The notes: a model not told the origin generated them from the letters alone. DNA of 64,000 nt from Dipylidium caninum (GCA_017562135.1 QEYB01000461.1:124001-188000); one strand, 5' to 3'; positions 38,871 to 51,565 are shown, counted from the stretch's first letter. Program-made: numbers and translations.

Positions 38871-39228
38871 TGGCAGCTGAGGGGCAGCAGTGCATCACGG
38901 TGATGAGGAAGACACTGGCAGTCCTCGCATACCGCGGCGACAGACTCGCTCGTTGGCGGTTACACCGGCCGTCTGCCATGACAGAGAGGTGAACGCGTTC
39001 CGTGTGGGATGAGGAGGAGAAGGGGGAGAAGGAGTGGGTGGTTGGAGTGAGAGTTCTCCAGTTGCCTCGATTGGCAGCACTGACACTGTCCGCGTCCACA
39101 CCTCTCGCATCCCTGTCCCTGTCCTGTCCCTGGCACTGTCCCTGTACTTGTCCTTGTTCTTTAATCCGCCCCTTTCTGCCTCGAGGTACTGACAACACCT
39201 GACTGCCCTCTGCCCAACAGCGCAATCC

Positions 39229-39258
39229 ACGTCAACCACGTCAACCACGTCAACCACG
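39229..39258 (+). repeat. CACGTCAAC nine-base tandem repeat
   Basis: Three full nine-base units of ACGTCAACC and a degenerate fourth, inside repeat B'. The mirrored place in B (about 23300-23340) has GGTTGGTTGGC-like sequence without the array. Confidence 0.8.
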
Positions 39259-41912
39259 ACCACCCGACCACCAACCAACCGTGCTTTTATTACTGCGTGG
39301 CTGAGAGGGCGCATTGGTGAGCACAGCGCCGACGCCTTATGCTACGAGGGACAACGAACCGACTCATGTCTGGGACAGCAGTGCAACGATGAGGAGCACC
39401 TGAGGAGTGGGTCTCAACCAATGCGAGTCCCGCGGCCTCCCCCATCACTCGAGCCAGCAGAAGGGGCACGGGGTGGGTCGAGGTGGCGTGGCGTGGAGTG
39501 CGGAATGGAGTGAGAATAGATAGGCGACGACTTAGCAGCCACTTTTTTTCCTCTACTGCCACTTCGAACCCCCATCGTTTCTGATCAGGGCCACTCAGGA
39601 TTTTGATTCGCCAGAGTGTGTTGACCTTGCGAGATTTCGCCGGTTGAAGGAACGAAGGCGGAAGAGGTTGTGCTGGCAGGGCAGACCGCCTCCCATCTGG
39701 GTCAGTCGTCTGCGTCGTGGCAGGTGCGTGGAAATAGTCGCGCCTTGTCAGCGTCATCGCCCACCATGTGAGCAAGTGGGTGAAGTGCCAAATTGGCGCG
39801 TGGAAAGCTCTCTGCTCTCGAGTAGGAACTTGTGCTTCCTCCTTCCCACACTTCATCCCCTCCTCGTTCTACGGGGAAGTGTCAAACCGGACAGAGGCAC
39901 GTGTGTCCAACTCATGGTCGAGACGATTTCCTCATCTGTGCTGCCACCCACGTCAGGCCAATGGCCCAGAGGGAGTCTCAAGACCGCCCCGATTGGGGTG
40001 CCTCTCAGGCGAAAAGACGGCGAGATGGGGAAAAGACAGAGCAAAGACGGGGAGCAGAGGGAGGGGGTGAGGGCGGGCATGGGCCAACACTCCCAGTGGT
40101 GGTGTCACCAGTGGGGCGCCGGCCTCTGCTCGCTACTTCATGCTGGTGGACGAAAAGACTGCATGCTTGCCACAGTGCACTCACCTCGCTGATTTCGGCG
40201 TATTGCGAGAACAAAAGACGATGCGTCGAATGGGTGAGGTGCGCTTGAATGGATGCTCCAGTTGGCGCCCGAGTGGACGGACGTGGTGGTCGGCTGGTAC
40301 TCCACAACCGACACTGGTGCCGACGACAGATCTAGTGGCGGAGGCGCGTCAACAGTGCCACTACTGGACGACGCCCCCACCAGCTCCACCTCAACCGAAG
40401 TTCACTCGAAAGCGCGAGTTCACGACAGGCCTCTTCGTCTTGACAACACGATAAACTCAGCACTGACGAACAAGTTGTCGGCTCAAATGGCGACGATGGA
40501 GAGACTGCTAGAGCAATGACATGCAGAGCACACTCCAAGCACTGAGATTAACCACCGACTGAGCTGCGTGGGTGGAAGTGGAGGCGAGCACGGGGGTAGC
40601 TTGGGTCGGCGTGGTGTGGGTGTGAGCTGAGGCGAAACGAGGTGATGGTGGTGGGGAGTCTGGTAGTGTCCTCACCTCAAGGAGGTGCGCTTTAATAATT
40701 TGTGCTCTGTTTTCGGGTGAAAAGTCCGCGCAGAGCCAATCACGCGAGTCGCTGCAACATTTATGAGGTCCCCACAGACCCACCTTCCTCTGCTTGTGTG
40801 CGTCCACCTCTCTCCCCCTCGGTGACGTTGTGTGCGTGATTGAAGGGCGCTTGAGTTGAGGGAGACGCCAAGTGAAGGCAGCATTTCCGCTCCACTAATC
40901 GCCACTGGCGCAACCATCGAAGAGAGGCAGGACTGGCGTAAGCCAAGACCACCTCCACGCCGCACGAAGAAGCCCCCGTAGTGCGCAACACTGAGATACC
41001 CCGGGGCTGGGAACCCACCCCCCCCTCCCCGCCGACCACTCTGAAGAACTCGTTTCCGGCGAGTCGCATCACTGCTACTTACAAAACAGCTTCGTACGGA
41101 GCCTTTACACCCATTACTGTCGCCCTTCAACTTGGGTCAGATTTGTTCCACTTGACGACTGGACGAAGCCAACTTTGGGGCAACAATCGCAAAGTGCTTT
41201 TAAGTCATTGCCTCCAAGTGTTTTACATATTCGTCGATTCATTGCAGGGCTGGCAACACAGCGAATCAAGCCAATGCCTCAATTTCACTCTTTCCGTCGT
41301 CCACACACGAATTCTTGCCAATGAGACATGCGTGAGAGAGAGTGAGTCCTTTCCGCGCCTACCAAACAACCCAGAGGTCCTGCCAACGGATAATCATTAG
41401 ATGTTGAGGAATACTTCACCTACCAGTGGTCATGTCAATCAGCTTCTGTCCACATGTGCAACCCACTTGAGGCAATTCGACCAAGCATCCAAATTTCCTG
41501 ACAGTTAGCCTACTAAAATGTCTGAATTGTCGACAATGGAAAGTACTTTCCAAAAAGTTACTGACGCTCAGATCATCACCAAAGTCCACTACTTGTGAAT
41601 GAGATATGAAAGTTGTCTAGAGGCTTGTGCTAAACTCCAGAAATTACTTGGCTTATGGCTATCCCCTCTCTAAATGATGAGTAGTTTGCAACTAGACAGC
41701 AATAAAAAATAATGACTTAAGTATCACGATTACATTGAATGGTTTGAGAAAACGGTAACCAATATGAACTTTATAACTTTTTTTCCACGAAAACACCCTT
41801 AAAGTACTATTTCTTTCCAGGACGTCGAAATAATACATAAAACCAAGAAAAGTTAGTTATAAAAATCTGCAATTATCAAGAACAATTGTTTTAGCTGATA
41901 GCAAGTGCCTCC

Positions 41913-42312
41913 ATGGATGAGTGCTCGGGGAACTCGTTTAAAACTCCACCATTAAAAGTTGATGTCAAACAAGCGACATCACCGAAAGTGAACTCTTCAA
42001 GAGGCAATGTTTAGTCTGACGATAGGTAGTCTCTGTACGTGGTCGGCTTGTCGGCCTGTGTTTCGCACTAATCCCATCTGTTCCAGATCACCCACAGCAC
42101 GGAGAAAACGAGAACTATCAACGAAAGGTGAAGAAAAGTTAGAGGACAAGCCAAAACCCATCCTCTCCTACTAAAATTAACAATGCAGGTGCTAATTAAT
42201 CTTCACTTTTCCATAGGACGAGATGTATCAACTGATTGATTCATTAATTCATCAACTTGACACACTTCGACAAGCACACGTCAGCTATTCAGGTGAGTCA
42301 AAACGTACGTGA
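41913..42312 (+). CDS. Small candidate gene, unidentified helical protein
   Basis: Three exons, 41913-42003, 42087-42127 and 42217-42312, splice in phase to 75 aa: a Ser/Pro/Lys-rich N-terminus (MDECSGNSFKTPPLKVDVKQ), a polar link (HPQHGENENYQRK) and a heptad-like helix, DEMYQLIDSLIHQLDTLRQA, ending in SGESKRT. Splice acceptors are TTCCAG and CCATAG. Intron 1 would start with GC (GAG then GCAATG), which is a weaker point; intron 2 starts GTGAAG. The gene begins 250 bases after repeat B' and ends inside the 3' end of ORC3 on the opposite strand, overlapping its final exon by about 30 bases. An alternative 3' end splices at 42292 to 42351, but that stretch is antisense to a conserved ORC3 segment and so is less likely. 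No family recognised; upstream exons may exist. Confidence 0.4.
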
Positions 42313-45300
42313 TGAGTCGACGAGGAAGTTGACTCGTGTCCCCTTCGGAGGAGTTGACAATAGTTTCGAAAGCCTTAAAAAAAGCCCACACTGTATTATT
42401 CGACTACTTAGTTACGCGAAAGAAGAATGGTGACTTTAGTGTGAAAAATAAATTGGAGAGGCGAGGCGAAAGGAAGTTTTGGCATGGGAGTACTCCCCAA
42501 GGGAATCCAACATATATAAATGCAAGTAAACATTGATAATTTAAGAGGCGACCTATTCTCCCGGGGATCAGGGAGGCACGTAAACTAGTGCTAGTTGTTT
42601 TGTTGTAAAAAAATATATTGCCATCACGAAAACCATTACTACCACTGCTTGTTTCGCATTAAGGATTCTATTTCATGGACTTACAATGAGCCAGTCGTTA
42701 ATGCTAATCAATGAGCCACTTTCCATGTATGTTCGGTAGGCAATGCAAAGATCCGGGACGGAGGAATTGAGAACATTCGTTAAGGAAGCTGCCCCATTCC
42801 TTCCCTGGGAGAGGGGGCATAATAAAGCGGTATACATATAAATTACTCATATGTATACCAGAGACAACGAATTTAGCAAATCTTACGGAGAAATATTTCG
42901 TTGGATCGCGCAGTAGGGAGTGTATACTTCCAAACAGATACGGATCTACATTTCTCTTGAATTCCATGACCAGCTGTTCTTTCACAGGTCCATAGAAGAC
43001 CTCATATAGAGGAAGAGTGCTTGGCGCCGGCACCAAACTTTGGGGATAGAAACTAGTATGTGAAAGGATCACTTCTAGCCATAGTCCAAATTCATCCAAA
43101 ACCCGCTGCCACAACGAGGACCCTGACGAAGGTGGTTCAACGGTGCCTCGAGCGCCTAATAGTTGCTGAGAGGGCGTAAGACGAAGCAATAATCAGTGAT
43201 AAGAAGCCCATTGCGATAGTGTCCTTCCTACCACTAAACAAATCCAAAAACCATGCGAACAAGAATGACAAACGTTTGTCACTCTCGATAAGGACATTTC
43301 AATACCGTGAGATATAACACTGGGCAACATTATGCCTATGGAATAGGATTAATATCTCCAACTTTATAAACCCATAGCATTGGGGCAGGCAAAAAAATTT
43401 TGTTAAAAATTAATAGTAATACACACATCCTTTTCTGATCCGGCTCCTTATAGAGTCGGTGAAGTTCAACTTTATTTCATCTTTGAAATTAACTGCAGTA
43501 ATAGGTAATGAAGTCACCATTTCGCAGAAAACAACACAAACACTCCCAACACAACCAGATGGTGAAATGTCGTGTATATTTAGGGGTCAATATCCATTAA
43601 GACCCGAGTAGCAATGATACTGAATACTGACAATTAGGGAAATTATTTACGAACTATACATACCGAATGCAAAGCTTTTGGAAGATATCCCTTTTTCCAT
43701 TACTAGCCATTAGTGAATTTAGCTATTGTAGTATTACGTTGTCGATTTCAATATCGGTTAGAGCTAGTTAAGTAACAACTGCGAGCGCACCTTTTGCAGT
43801 GTCCTTAGGCTCATTTTCCTTGGGAATGCTTTTGTGGGAAGACTTGCCTTTGGACCGGAATTGCGAGAGTCCTGGGTCAGATGTTTTCTTCGCTTTCGCT
43901 GAAATTGAGGTCGAGGCCTAAATTGAACTCATTGCAATAGTCATAATAATGCCCTACTTATGTCTGCATAAGTAGAAATCGGGATCGAAAAAAATTCAGA
44001 AACAACAGCAACCACCAAATACATCGGTGGTGTGAGCAGAAATGCGCGCCTAAGATACTTGAATAAGTCTTAATTGACATCACCAGGAAACACTACTTGT
44101 GTCTACGAAATGATCACTAAAAGCGTAGATCACGACTCAAAATTGTAGACTTAAAGTATACGTCTAGGGGAAAATTCGATAACCACCCGTCAAAAAGGAT
44201 CAGGATTAGCGACAATAACTCGTCCATTTAAAATCAACAATCAACAGAACGTTCGTACACAGCAAACAGCGCTTTAGAGTCCGTGAATGGTTCAGTGGAG
44301 ATCAAAGGGAATCATGAAATGAACAGAGAAAATAAAATAGCATTCTTGATGCAGCCAACATTAAGTAACCAATAATGAGAACAAGATATAAGTCCGTGAA
44401 ATTGTGACGTTCCAGTTGGAAGTAACTAATTAACATAATTATGGTCGAAACATGTCCATCTTGATAATGAAATAAGAAAATACAAACAAAAGAATACGTA
44501 GGAAACCTCAGCAGCCACAGTGCCATGGTTGCCAGGACAAGCAAAGTGCCGCAAGTTGCCTCATGCAACTTCAGTGTCTGTCAAAATTCATTCGATGGTG
44601 AACAAAGAACCAAGAGCAAGGGCGGAATAGGAAGCATACATTAACTTTTCGAAATACACAAAATATACCAAAAGAAGACGCTGTTATCAAGATAAATAGA
44701 ATTACACCATCTGCGTACTTGAGAGTGGTTCAGCTGTGACCAACGATAACCAGGAAAAGGGAGATAAAAGGAGACAAGATGAAAGAGCTATGACCAATAG
44801 CGAAATTATGCCTAACGAGTAAACAAAAAGGTGAGTAAATGACTTGGTACAATAAGGATGTATTACTATGAATTTAATGCAACTGACAAAAACCAAGTAG
44901 CGCCTGTCATAGGTGGACAACACAAATGTTTGGAAGAGGATCCAGCTCAGAAACTCTTGTTCTGTGTAAAATGCAGGCGTCAACACTGAAGTGCGCAGAT
45001 AAGGCATTAGATTGGAATATATATGAAACCAGAACCATTACGCGATGAGTTCGAAAGGTGTCAAAGTTCTGGATGATTTTACGGTAAAGTTAAGCTGAAG
45101 ATTGTCTGTGCCAATACATTGAAGGTAGAAAAAATTGGGTAGATTTTAATTTTTAAATGCATCCCAGTTATTGCGCAAAATTAAAAGCATCTGTTTGGAT
45201 CAGACAATTAGAGTTGAGCAAATTCCGAAAACCAAAATCACAAAATCAACGTATTCTCGTTTTTGAGAAAAATCCGGACTGAGTGGCTATGGGACGAAAA

Positions 45301-48300
45301 ACTCCGCCGTAAGGTAATATGTGGATAAATCACTTAAACTAGAGAAAAACAAGCACACAAACGATTGGAAAGGGATGAAAATGACGAAGGGGGACAGTTT
45401 TTTTGGAATTTCCACTCCTACAGTACCTGAAAAAACCGCTCCAAACCTCCCTTCCTGACAAGTGGCTCCGTGTTCAACCGACGTTGAGAAAGCACGCGCA
45501 CAGTACGCCTCTAAGTTCAAATTATCATTATTGCGAGCGAGAAAACGGTTTGCAGTAATGATGATGATGGTGACAACTTAAACATCTTAAAATCACTCAA
45601 CGTGACAGAAATTAATTTTGGTTTGATGACTTAGGCCAAGCTTCAGATGGATAAGTTACTACTCGTAGCCCACAACCACAAACTTGATACTAAACATGTG
45701 TCGTTTGAGCGATGTAGATTAGGATATGCAACCAATAAAGACACTCCCACAGTTACGCATGTGAATGAGGTGGAGGTTTCAAGAATTGTAGCACACCGGT
45801 TAGGTACAGCCGTTACCTCCCGCCATTGCATGCAAAATTCTTGCCAACCACTTCTACGGGCGTTCAGTGAACAGTGACAACAACATGCAAAAATAATCTC
45901 GTAAAAAAAAGTCAATTTACGTCCAAATTCGGAACCTCGGGAAAGGGGAGATATGAAGAGGACTGGAAGAAAAAAGGGAGATTTAACTTCGTTGGCGTAA
46001 ACTACTCAAAGTTAAGGAAGAGCGTGTAAATGGAAACGGGATTTTAAAATTAATCCTCCACTTTTAAAACTTCTCGTGTTTACATTGTGAAAAGCCAAAA
46101 TAATGTAAACAGAAGTGCAAGATTTAGGATAATTAATCTCTGTCTGGACAACTTCATAATCCGATACTGGAGTAATTTGAGAAACCATTGAACCTACACG
46201 CATCAACCAAACAAAGAAACCAATCATTGACGCTGCCCTTGAGTTTGGTAAGTATGGATAGAGCAGTTTGTAGACACGGCTCCCATCGGGCATCATTGCC
46301 AATGAGTCGACTGTCTGGAAAACCCTGACACATTTCGACTTCACAGCTCGTCAGTTTCTCAATTGAAGTGACCGATTTTGAGCCATTTGCTGCCCGGAGA
46401 ACAGCTATAGAAACTGTGATGACCTCCAAGGACGCCTCTATCGAACTTATAATTCGCATGGGAGGAAGCTTCCTGAGATAAAAGAGTGGTATAAGGAAGA
46501 TCTCGACTTTATTTATATTACTAAAAAAGCCTTAAAAACAATTGACCCAGAACCTAAACCGCTTATTGCCCTCATAAATCATCCAATTTGTTCTGCTAAT
46601 TTCACCGATTTCTAAAAATTAAGTTCTGATACTTCCCTCAGACGTTTACGCACTTATTTCCAAATACTTGCCAGTTGCAAAAATTAATTGATGAGTGGCT
46701 AAGAATTCAAAACTCCATCTATAAGATAGCAACAATGATAATCATGATACTTACTTGAATTTATTGATGGTATCTTTCTTAATAAGATGGCCAGCAATCC
46801 AATCACAGTAGAGACTGACAATCTGTGTAAACGGAGGCAAAATTAGCACAACACTTAAAATTAACCATTCCGAAAACCACAGACGAAAACACCCACACTG
46901 GCTGGAGCGCAATGTTCCTGGACGTCCTTGAATAAGACGAGAACCCACTTGAGAATGAAGGGTAGAATGAGTTGTACGAGCCAATGCTTGAAGAGGAATT
47001 CGAGCAATCGATCACGAGTGAGCTCGGCCTTAGAGGCGACTTTTGAAGTACCAATTAATTCATTTTTATTCTCCTTATTATCTAAGGCGTCAAGTGAGGG
47101 GTACGTGGCAATTAAGCCCGATAAATCAGCATCGCTGAGGGAAGATAGATACATCCCGGCTTTATCCAATGGTAACAACAAATTTGGATGGGGGAGAGTT
47201 AAGTAGTGTTTCATCATAGCCAGCTGAAAAACCAATAATTTGGAGATGAGAGGTTGAAAGCCAGAATTATCGTGGATAAAAGGGTTGAAAGCCAGAATTA
47301 TCGTGGATAAAAGGGTTAAGCATTCAATTACATTTCTTCATTCACAATTTAAACGCTGTTAATAGGGGTAGAGAACAGTTCTACCCTCAAATCCCGTGTC
47401 TCGAATTTGGTAAGCAATGAACGTTAGCTTAGTAATAAATAGTTGCATAGAACGTGACCAAAACAGGTAATGAAACAACGGTATAATTCTCTTGGCCTGT
47501 GGAGTAGGATACTGAAACAATACAACAATTGGGTAGAAGGGTCAATTTCGCTTTCTGTAACAGATTACGATAAAGGACTTGTTAAACGAGCGAACAACAC
47601 AAAGTTGTCAAACTACAGCAAAAAAGATTCAATGATGCTGATTAAAAGAAAAATTAAGACTCTTACCTTATAGCGATTGAGGAGATTTGTGATTGAATAA
47701 TCAAGGCATTTATAGACTTTGTCCATCATATACCGAATGAGTGAACGAGATACACGAAATCCAGGAATATGAAAAAGCTAAAGGAGAATGTAGCCATACA
47801 TGAAATAAAATATATTTCGCCAAATAAGGTTAATGGAAAAGCATGGCTATTCTTGGCATTTGAGAAAGTACAGGATATTAATGACTAAGCATTATTACAA
47901 AACAATAATATCTCATATCTGTGGTCGGTATGGCGATCTCCAGCGTCCAAACGTCAGCTACCCATCCTTATGGCAAAATGACCGCCAACAGAAGACCTTA
48001 CTTGCCCGGCATCAAATTAAGTGGAGACTTGACGTATAATAGCTAACACTATTTTCATCAAAAGTTGTCATAAGACAGAGTCCGAGGTGAAGTGCAAAAG
48101 CAACACGTAAAAACACAGGTCTCATAAAACCAGATAAGAGCACTAAGGAATATCAAACCTCAGTAAAAACGGCATCCAGAAAGACAGAAGGAGGTCGCAT
48201 TTGAAAACGCCTGATAGCCAATCGGGAGAGAGTCGAGGCATCAAAATGAGCCTCTAATCCCAAATCTTCAGTGGTTGTTAGACCGAAGACGAAGCAGAGT

Positions 48301-49796
48301 GGCAAGTTATGAAACCCATTCCGCTGGTAAAGCGAGACCACCCGAACAAATTCTCGTAAAACGTCTGTTGGTACTTCTTCAACGACTGGAATCACAACCA
48401 CGAGTGGTCCACTATGACCTTTCAACCCTAAGAATGGAGGAATAAATTGATGGTTGCAGACCCAATCAGGCCCCTGGATGATTTGGAATAGGTAGTGCTG
48501 ACGAGTTCAACAATATACTCAACCTATTAACAAACTGATGCATGTGCTGTTCTGTTCGCCTGGAAGAGTCATACGCGACACATCCCAATCTTAATAACCC
48601 CGAAGGGAGCAGATAACAACAGTAAGTGCATAGAGATCATGCTGGATGAATCGTAGTGTGAACGGTAAAAAAGGGCGGGCGGACAAATATACGCCTAGTG
48701 ATATTGATTTTGTTATTTCCACTCAATTCGCAAAATATTGGCATTTACGGAATTTAACACAGTATGACCATTGGATATCATATGAGATCATTAAATGTCA
48801 CATAAATTATATGGAATACGTTAGGGGTTTCCGTGTTGGATTGATTACAATTTTCAACTGCAAAAAAGTCTTTCCGCTAATGACTGTTGCTATTCCATTA
48901 CTGTCCTCTATTTATTTAACTTACCGATTGGCTGACGTGATTTTATTGATAGTCTAGGTCTATCCTTTCCAGATGCATTGGTATCTTTCGCTTCCTGGGA
49001 ACAAGTTGAGCGAAGCGAAAGGCCTAAAATTAAATTTACCGTAAAAGTGTACTCACAAATAGCGAGTAAGATGTTATACAACTAACCTCGAACGGATTTG
49101 TCCAGGGAAAAGTCCGCTGAATGACGCTATAAAACAAAATAAGGTTTAAAAAGACAAATACTTACCTCTCCATGGTACCACAAAGAAACCGCAACCAAGG
49201 AACACTTGAGGGATCGAGGAAGAGCTGACTAGAAGTGCAAACAACAATTTTCACAGAGTAGGAAATATTATCCGCAGCCCTAAGTAAATACTTACTGGCA
49301 CAGAGGATTTCGAAGGAGACGACCCGACCAAACTGCTTCCATTAAGAAATTGCCTAGTAATTGAGGCAAAAATATTTGCGGTGGAAAGGTATTTGCCGGG
49401 CTGAATTATGGCTACATGGCCTCCTTCATTAACGATGAAATCTCTTAAGTTGCGTAATAAAACCTCCTGATTTGGCGCATTTGCACTAGCTAACATTAGG
49501 GCAGTCGGTATAAGCGCGGAGAAACTCGGTGTTGATGCGGTTTTAAACGATAGATAGCTATCGCGGATGTAATGTGCCATATCTGAGCATATTTGTACCG
49601 ACAGCGCCGATATACATTCCTAAATAAGGCGGAACTAGCAAAAAACCACAGCTCACATCTATCCGCGCGTATAACGCATTCCATTCATGTTTAAAGGTTC
49701 TGTGCACAGCACTAGCCACAGCGGTCGGACTATTGCGGCGAATAAATTCGACATCCTAAAACAAAAACAGCTTTCGAATACATGTTGTGGCGGCAT
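42281..49796 (-). CDS. ORC3: Origin recognition complex subunit 3
   Basis: Fifteen exons on the - strand: 49796-49782, 49755-49657, 49619-49296, 49228-49166, 49126-49087, 48427-48159, 47777-47667, 47223-46897, 46822-46755, 46472-46200, 45853-45817, 45510-45427, 43165-42887, 42804-42685, 42373-42281. All join in phase to 733 aa, close to the roughly 710 aa of animal ORC3. ORC3 is part of the nuclear ORC1-6 complex that binds replication origins and loads MCM. Recognisable blocks are FSALIPTALMLASANAPNQE (about 70-90), the degenerate AAA+ core GPLVVVIPVVEE with LPLCFVFGLTTT (about 180-230), and the winged-helix end LPLYEVFYGPVKEQL and VPDLCIAYRTYMESGSL followed by INDWLIAFETIVNSSEG. The first intron is only 26 nt, so the start is the least certain part. 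Introns are otherwise 37 nt to 2.3 kb. The 3' end meets a small + strand candidate gene. Confidence 0.87.
47252..47313 (+). repeat. Perfect 31-base tandem duplication in an ORC3 intron
   Basis: Two identical adjacent 31-base units beginning GGTTGAAAGCCAGAATTATC. They lie in the intron between the exons 47777-47667 and 47223-46897, only about 30 bases from the branch/acceptor area of the latter. Confidence 0.9.
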
Positions 49797-50102
49797 ATGA
49801 AACGATAAAAGAAGGCGAGAGGAGATCACTAAATATTCAAGTCACTGATGACTTTACAGAGCGGGGACTCGCATGCGTCATTACTCAAGGGCAGCGACCA
49901 AAAGGCGGGATTCTGGATAGGCCGCTCTGAAAGTTAATAATCATCTGCTATGCACATAAACTATTTGTAAATCACCGAATGTTAGAAAATCCAAATTGCT
50001 AAATAGACCCTAAATAAAAAAATAATTTAAGGTAATATTCAACTGGATTTCCATATTGGGACTCACGAAAGCCCCTTTATCGGATTGGACACGATCTGTC
50101 GC

Positions 50103-50771
50103 TCATCCTCCTGGCTCACCAGCCCTTGTTAACCCTAAACTCCTCAATAAGATGCGAAGACAATGCATAGCGCAAAATGAAACTAGTTAAAAATTTTACC
50201 ATCCAGCAGACGCTGAAAAATATCATTTGCGCCCTCAATCAAAACATTATAATACGTCTTATTTGTCGTCACAGCTGTCAAATTGAAAGCATGAACCATT
50301 TTTCTGGAGGCAAAATTTTCTCCTAAAACTACCCTGGGCGAACTAGGCAAATATTTGGAATGTTGCAGAGCGTAAGAGAGTGTGATCGTCTAAACGTGAA
50401 GCAGAATTTAACTTTCCCCAGACCTCATTAACGTGTGCCTTCAGAGTGCGAAAGTATGCTACTGACGGGTGCAATGAAATTGGCCCTCATTTGTTTACTA
50501 ATTGAACCGGTCCATCGAGTCCCCAATTGGACCTCCATAAAATAATCTCCAAAAGAAAATATTGCTGAAATTTTACAGAGAATGCATTTTTTAATGGCGA
50601 ATTTATGTTGTGGCCCCAGCACCGACCTAGGCCAAATGTCACTAGAAGTTAAAAAAGGTCTTAATTCTGCTAATTGAATAATGCTTACCAGTCACAAATG
50701 TTCACCAACAAAAGATTTGCCGATGTTGCAATCGTTCCAATAGTAATATAACAAAACACATATGTGCATTC
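50103..50771 (-). CDS. Unidentified - strand gene, C-terminal exons (5' end unresolved)
   Basis: Exons 50771-50689, 50626-50467, 50389-50200 and 50134-50103 join in phase. The first encodes a hydrophobic helix (TYVFCYITIGTIATSANLLL), probably membrane-spanning. The second reads KFAIKKCILCKISAIFSFGD then EVQLGTRWTGS. The third reads TITLSYALQHSKYLPSSPRV and RKMVHAFNLTAVTTNKTYYN followed by VLIEGANDIFQRLLD. The last adds LTRAGEPGG and a stop. The composition and splice sites argue for a real gene, but I do not recognise the family. The donor GTCAGT after exon 2 is weak, and an alternative frame splice in that exon (ending GLDGPVQL) is also phase-compatible. Upstream exons were not found before the divergent ITPA gene. 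It ends about 300 bases before the ORC3 start and reads in the same direction. Confidence 0.4.
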
Positions 50772-51565
50772 CTAGTTCTCATTGCAATTAACAGAAGCAA
50801 TCTTAAACTTTCTGATATTGAAGTATAGTTCTGGAGGTCTAAGCCCTATTTATAAGGCAGTGGCATGTTTAATTAAAGTGCCAGTTTGATAGAGTGACAC
50901 CAAAGCAGGCTGCAATTCGAAAGTCCAAGAATATTGCATGATTTCTTATAGAGGCGTTGCATTTTTATTTGCGTAAGGAAGTCCGATTTTTGTTTTCTTT
51001 TTTCTATAACTCAAAGTGAAAAAGGCGCAAGGATGGATTTTACATGATGGTTAGCCCAAAATCCGATGGTGACGACGTGTAGAATAGCAAAATGCTTTAG
51101 AGTTATTGTGACAACACTAACGAACATGTGCCATCTTACCTAAATGCATGTTGATTTGAGTGCTGGTCTCATTTCGGGTTAACTTTTCATTGTCAACTAT
51201 TTCATATTGTAGCGTGCTGCGCCCAATTATTTTTGCTCAGAATAATTTATTACTAAGTTCTCAAAGTAACCTTTCGCTTTATTTTTCTAAGGTAGCGAAC
51301 TTTTTACTTACATCGCCGCGCCGATTTTGCAGCAGTACTTAGGCGAATTTTCGGGTTGGTTGAATGGTTTTGTTTGGCGGATAACGGTTTGCTATTGCGG
51401 CGATATGTGTATGTGTTAGTGCACTCCACACTTTAATTCATATTCAATTCCTCTCTGATACTACGGGATACAGAAACAAACTGCCCTTTGCGTTTTAGTT
51501 TTTAATATAAATTTTCCCTCCCTGATATATTGAATATCCAGCACCTTTTTTCTTATTAAGTGAGG
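50772..51565. other. Region between divergent genes
   Basis: AT-rich DNA between the unidentified - strand exons and the + strand PHD-ITPA gene. It probably includes the promoter and 5' UTR of the latter and possibly 5' exons of the former. No exon or regulatory element could be fixed. Confidence 0.4.

Larger units (their letters stand above)
37880..41663 (-). repeat. Long interspersed repeat B' (inverted copy 2)
   Basis: Reverse-complement partner of 20857-23787, running from AAGTTGGGGTGGGATG to GGCTTATGGCTATC. It is about 0.85 kb longer because 37967-38870 has no counterpart in copy B; outside that segment the two are collinear with many substitutions. It also carries a GTCAACCAC minisatellite at 39229-39258. 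No conserved coding potential across copies. Confidence 0.85.

Noticed and set aside
42351..42433. Fourth exon of the small + strand candidate gene
   Set aside because: Phase-compatible, but the DNA is antisense to the conserved ORC3 AFETIVNSSEG segment, which explains its apparent coding character.
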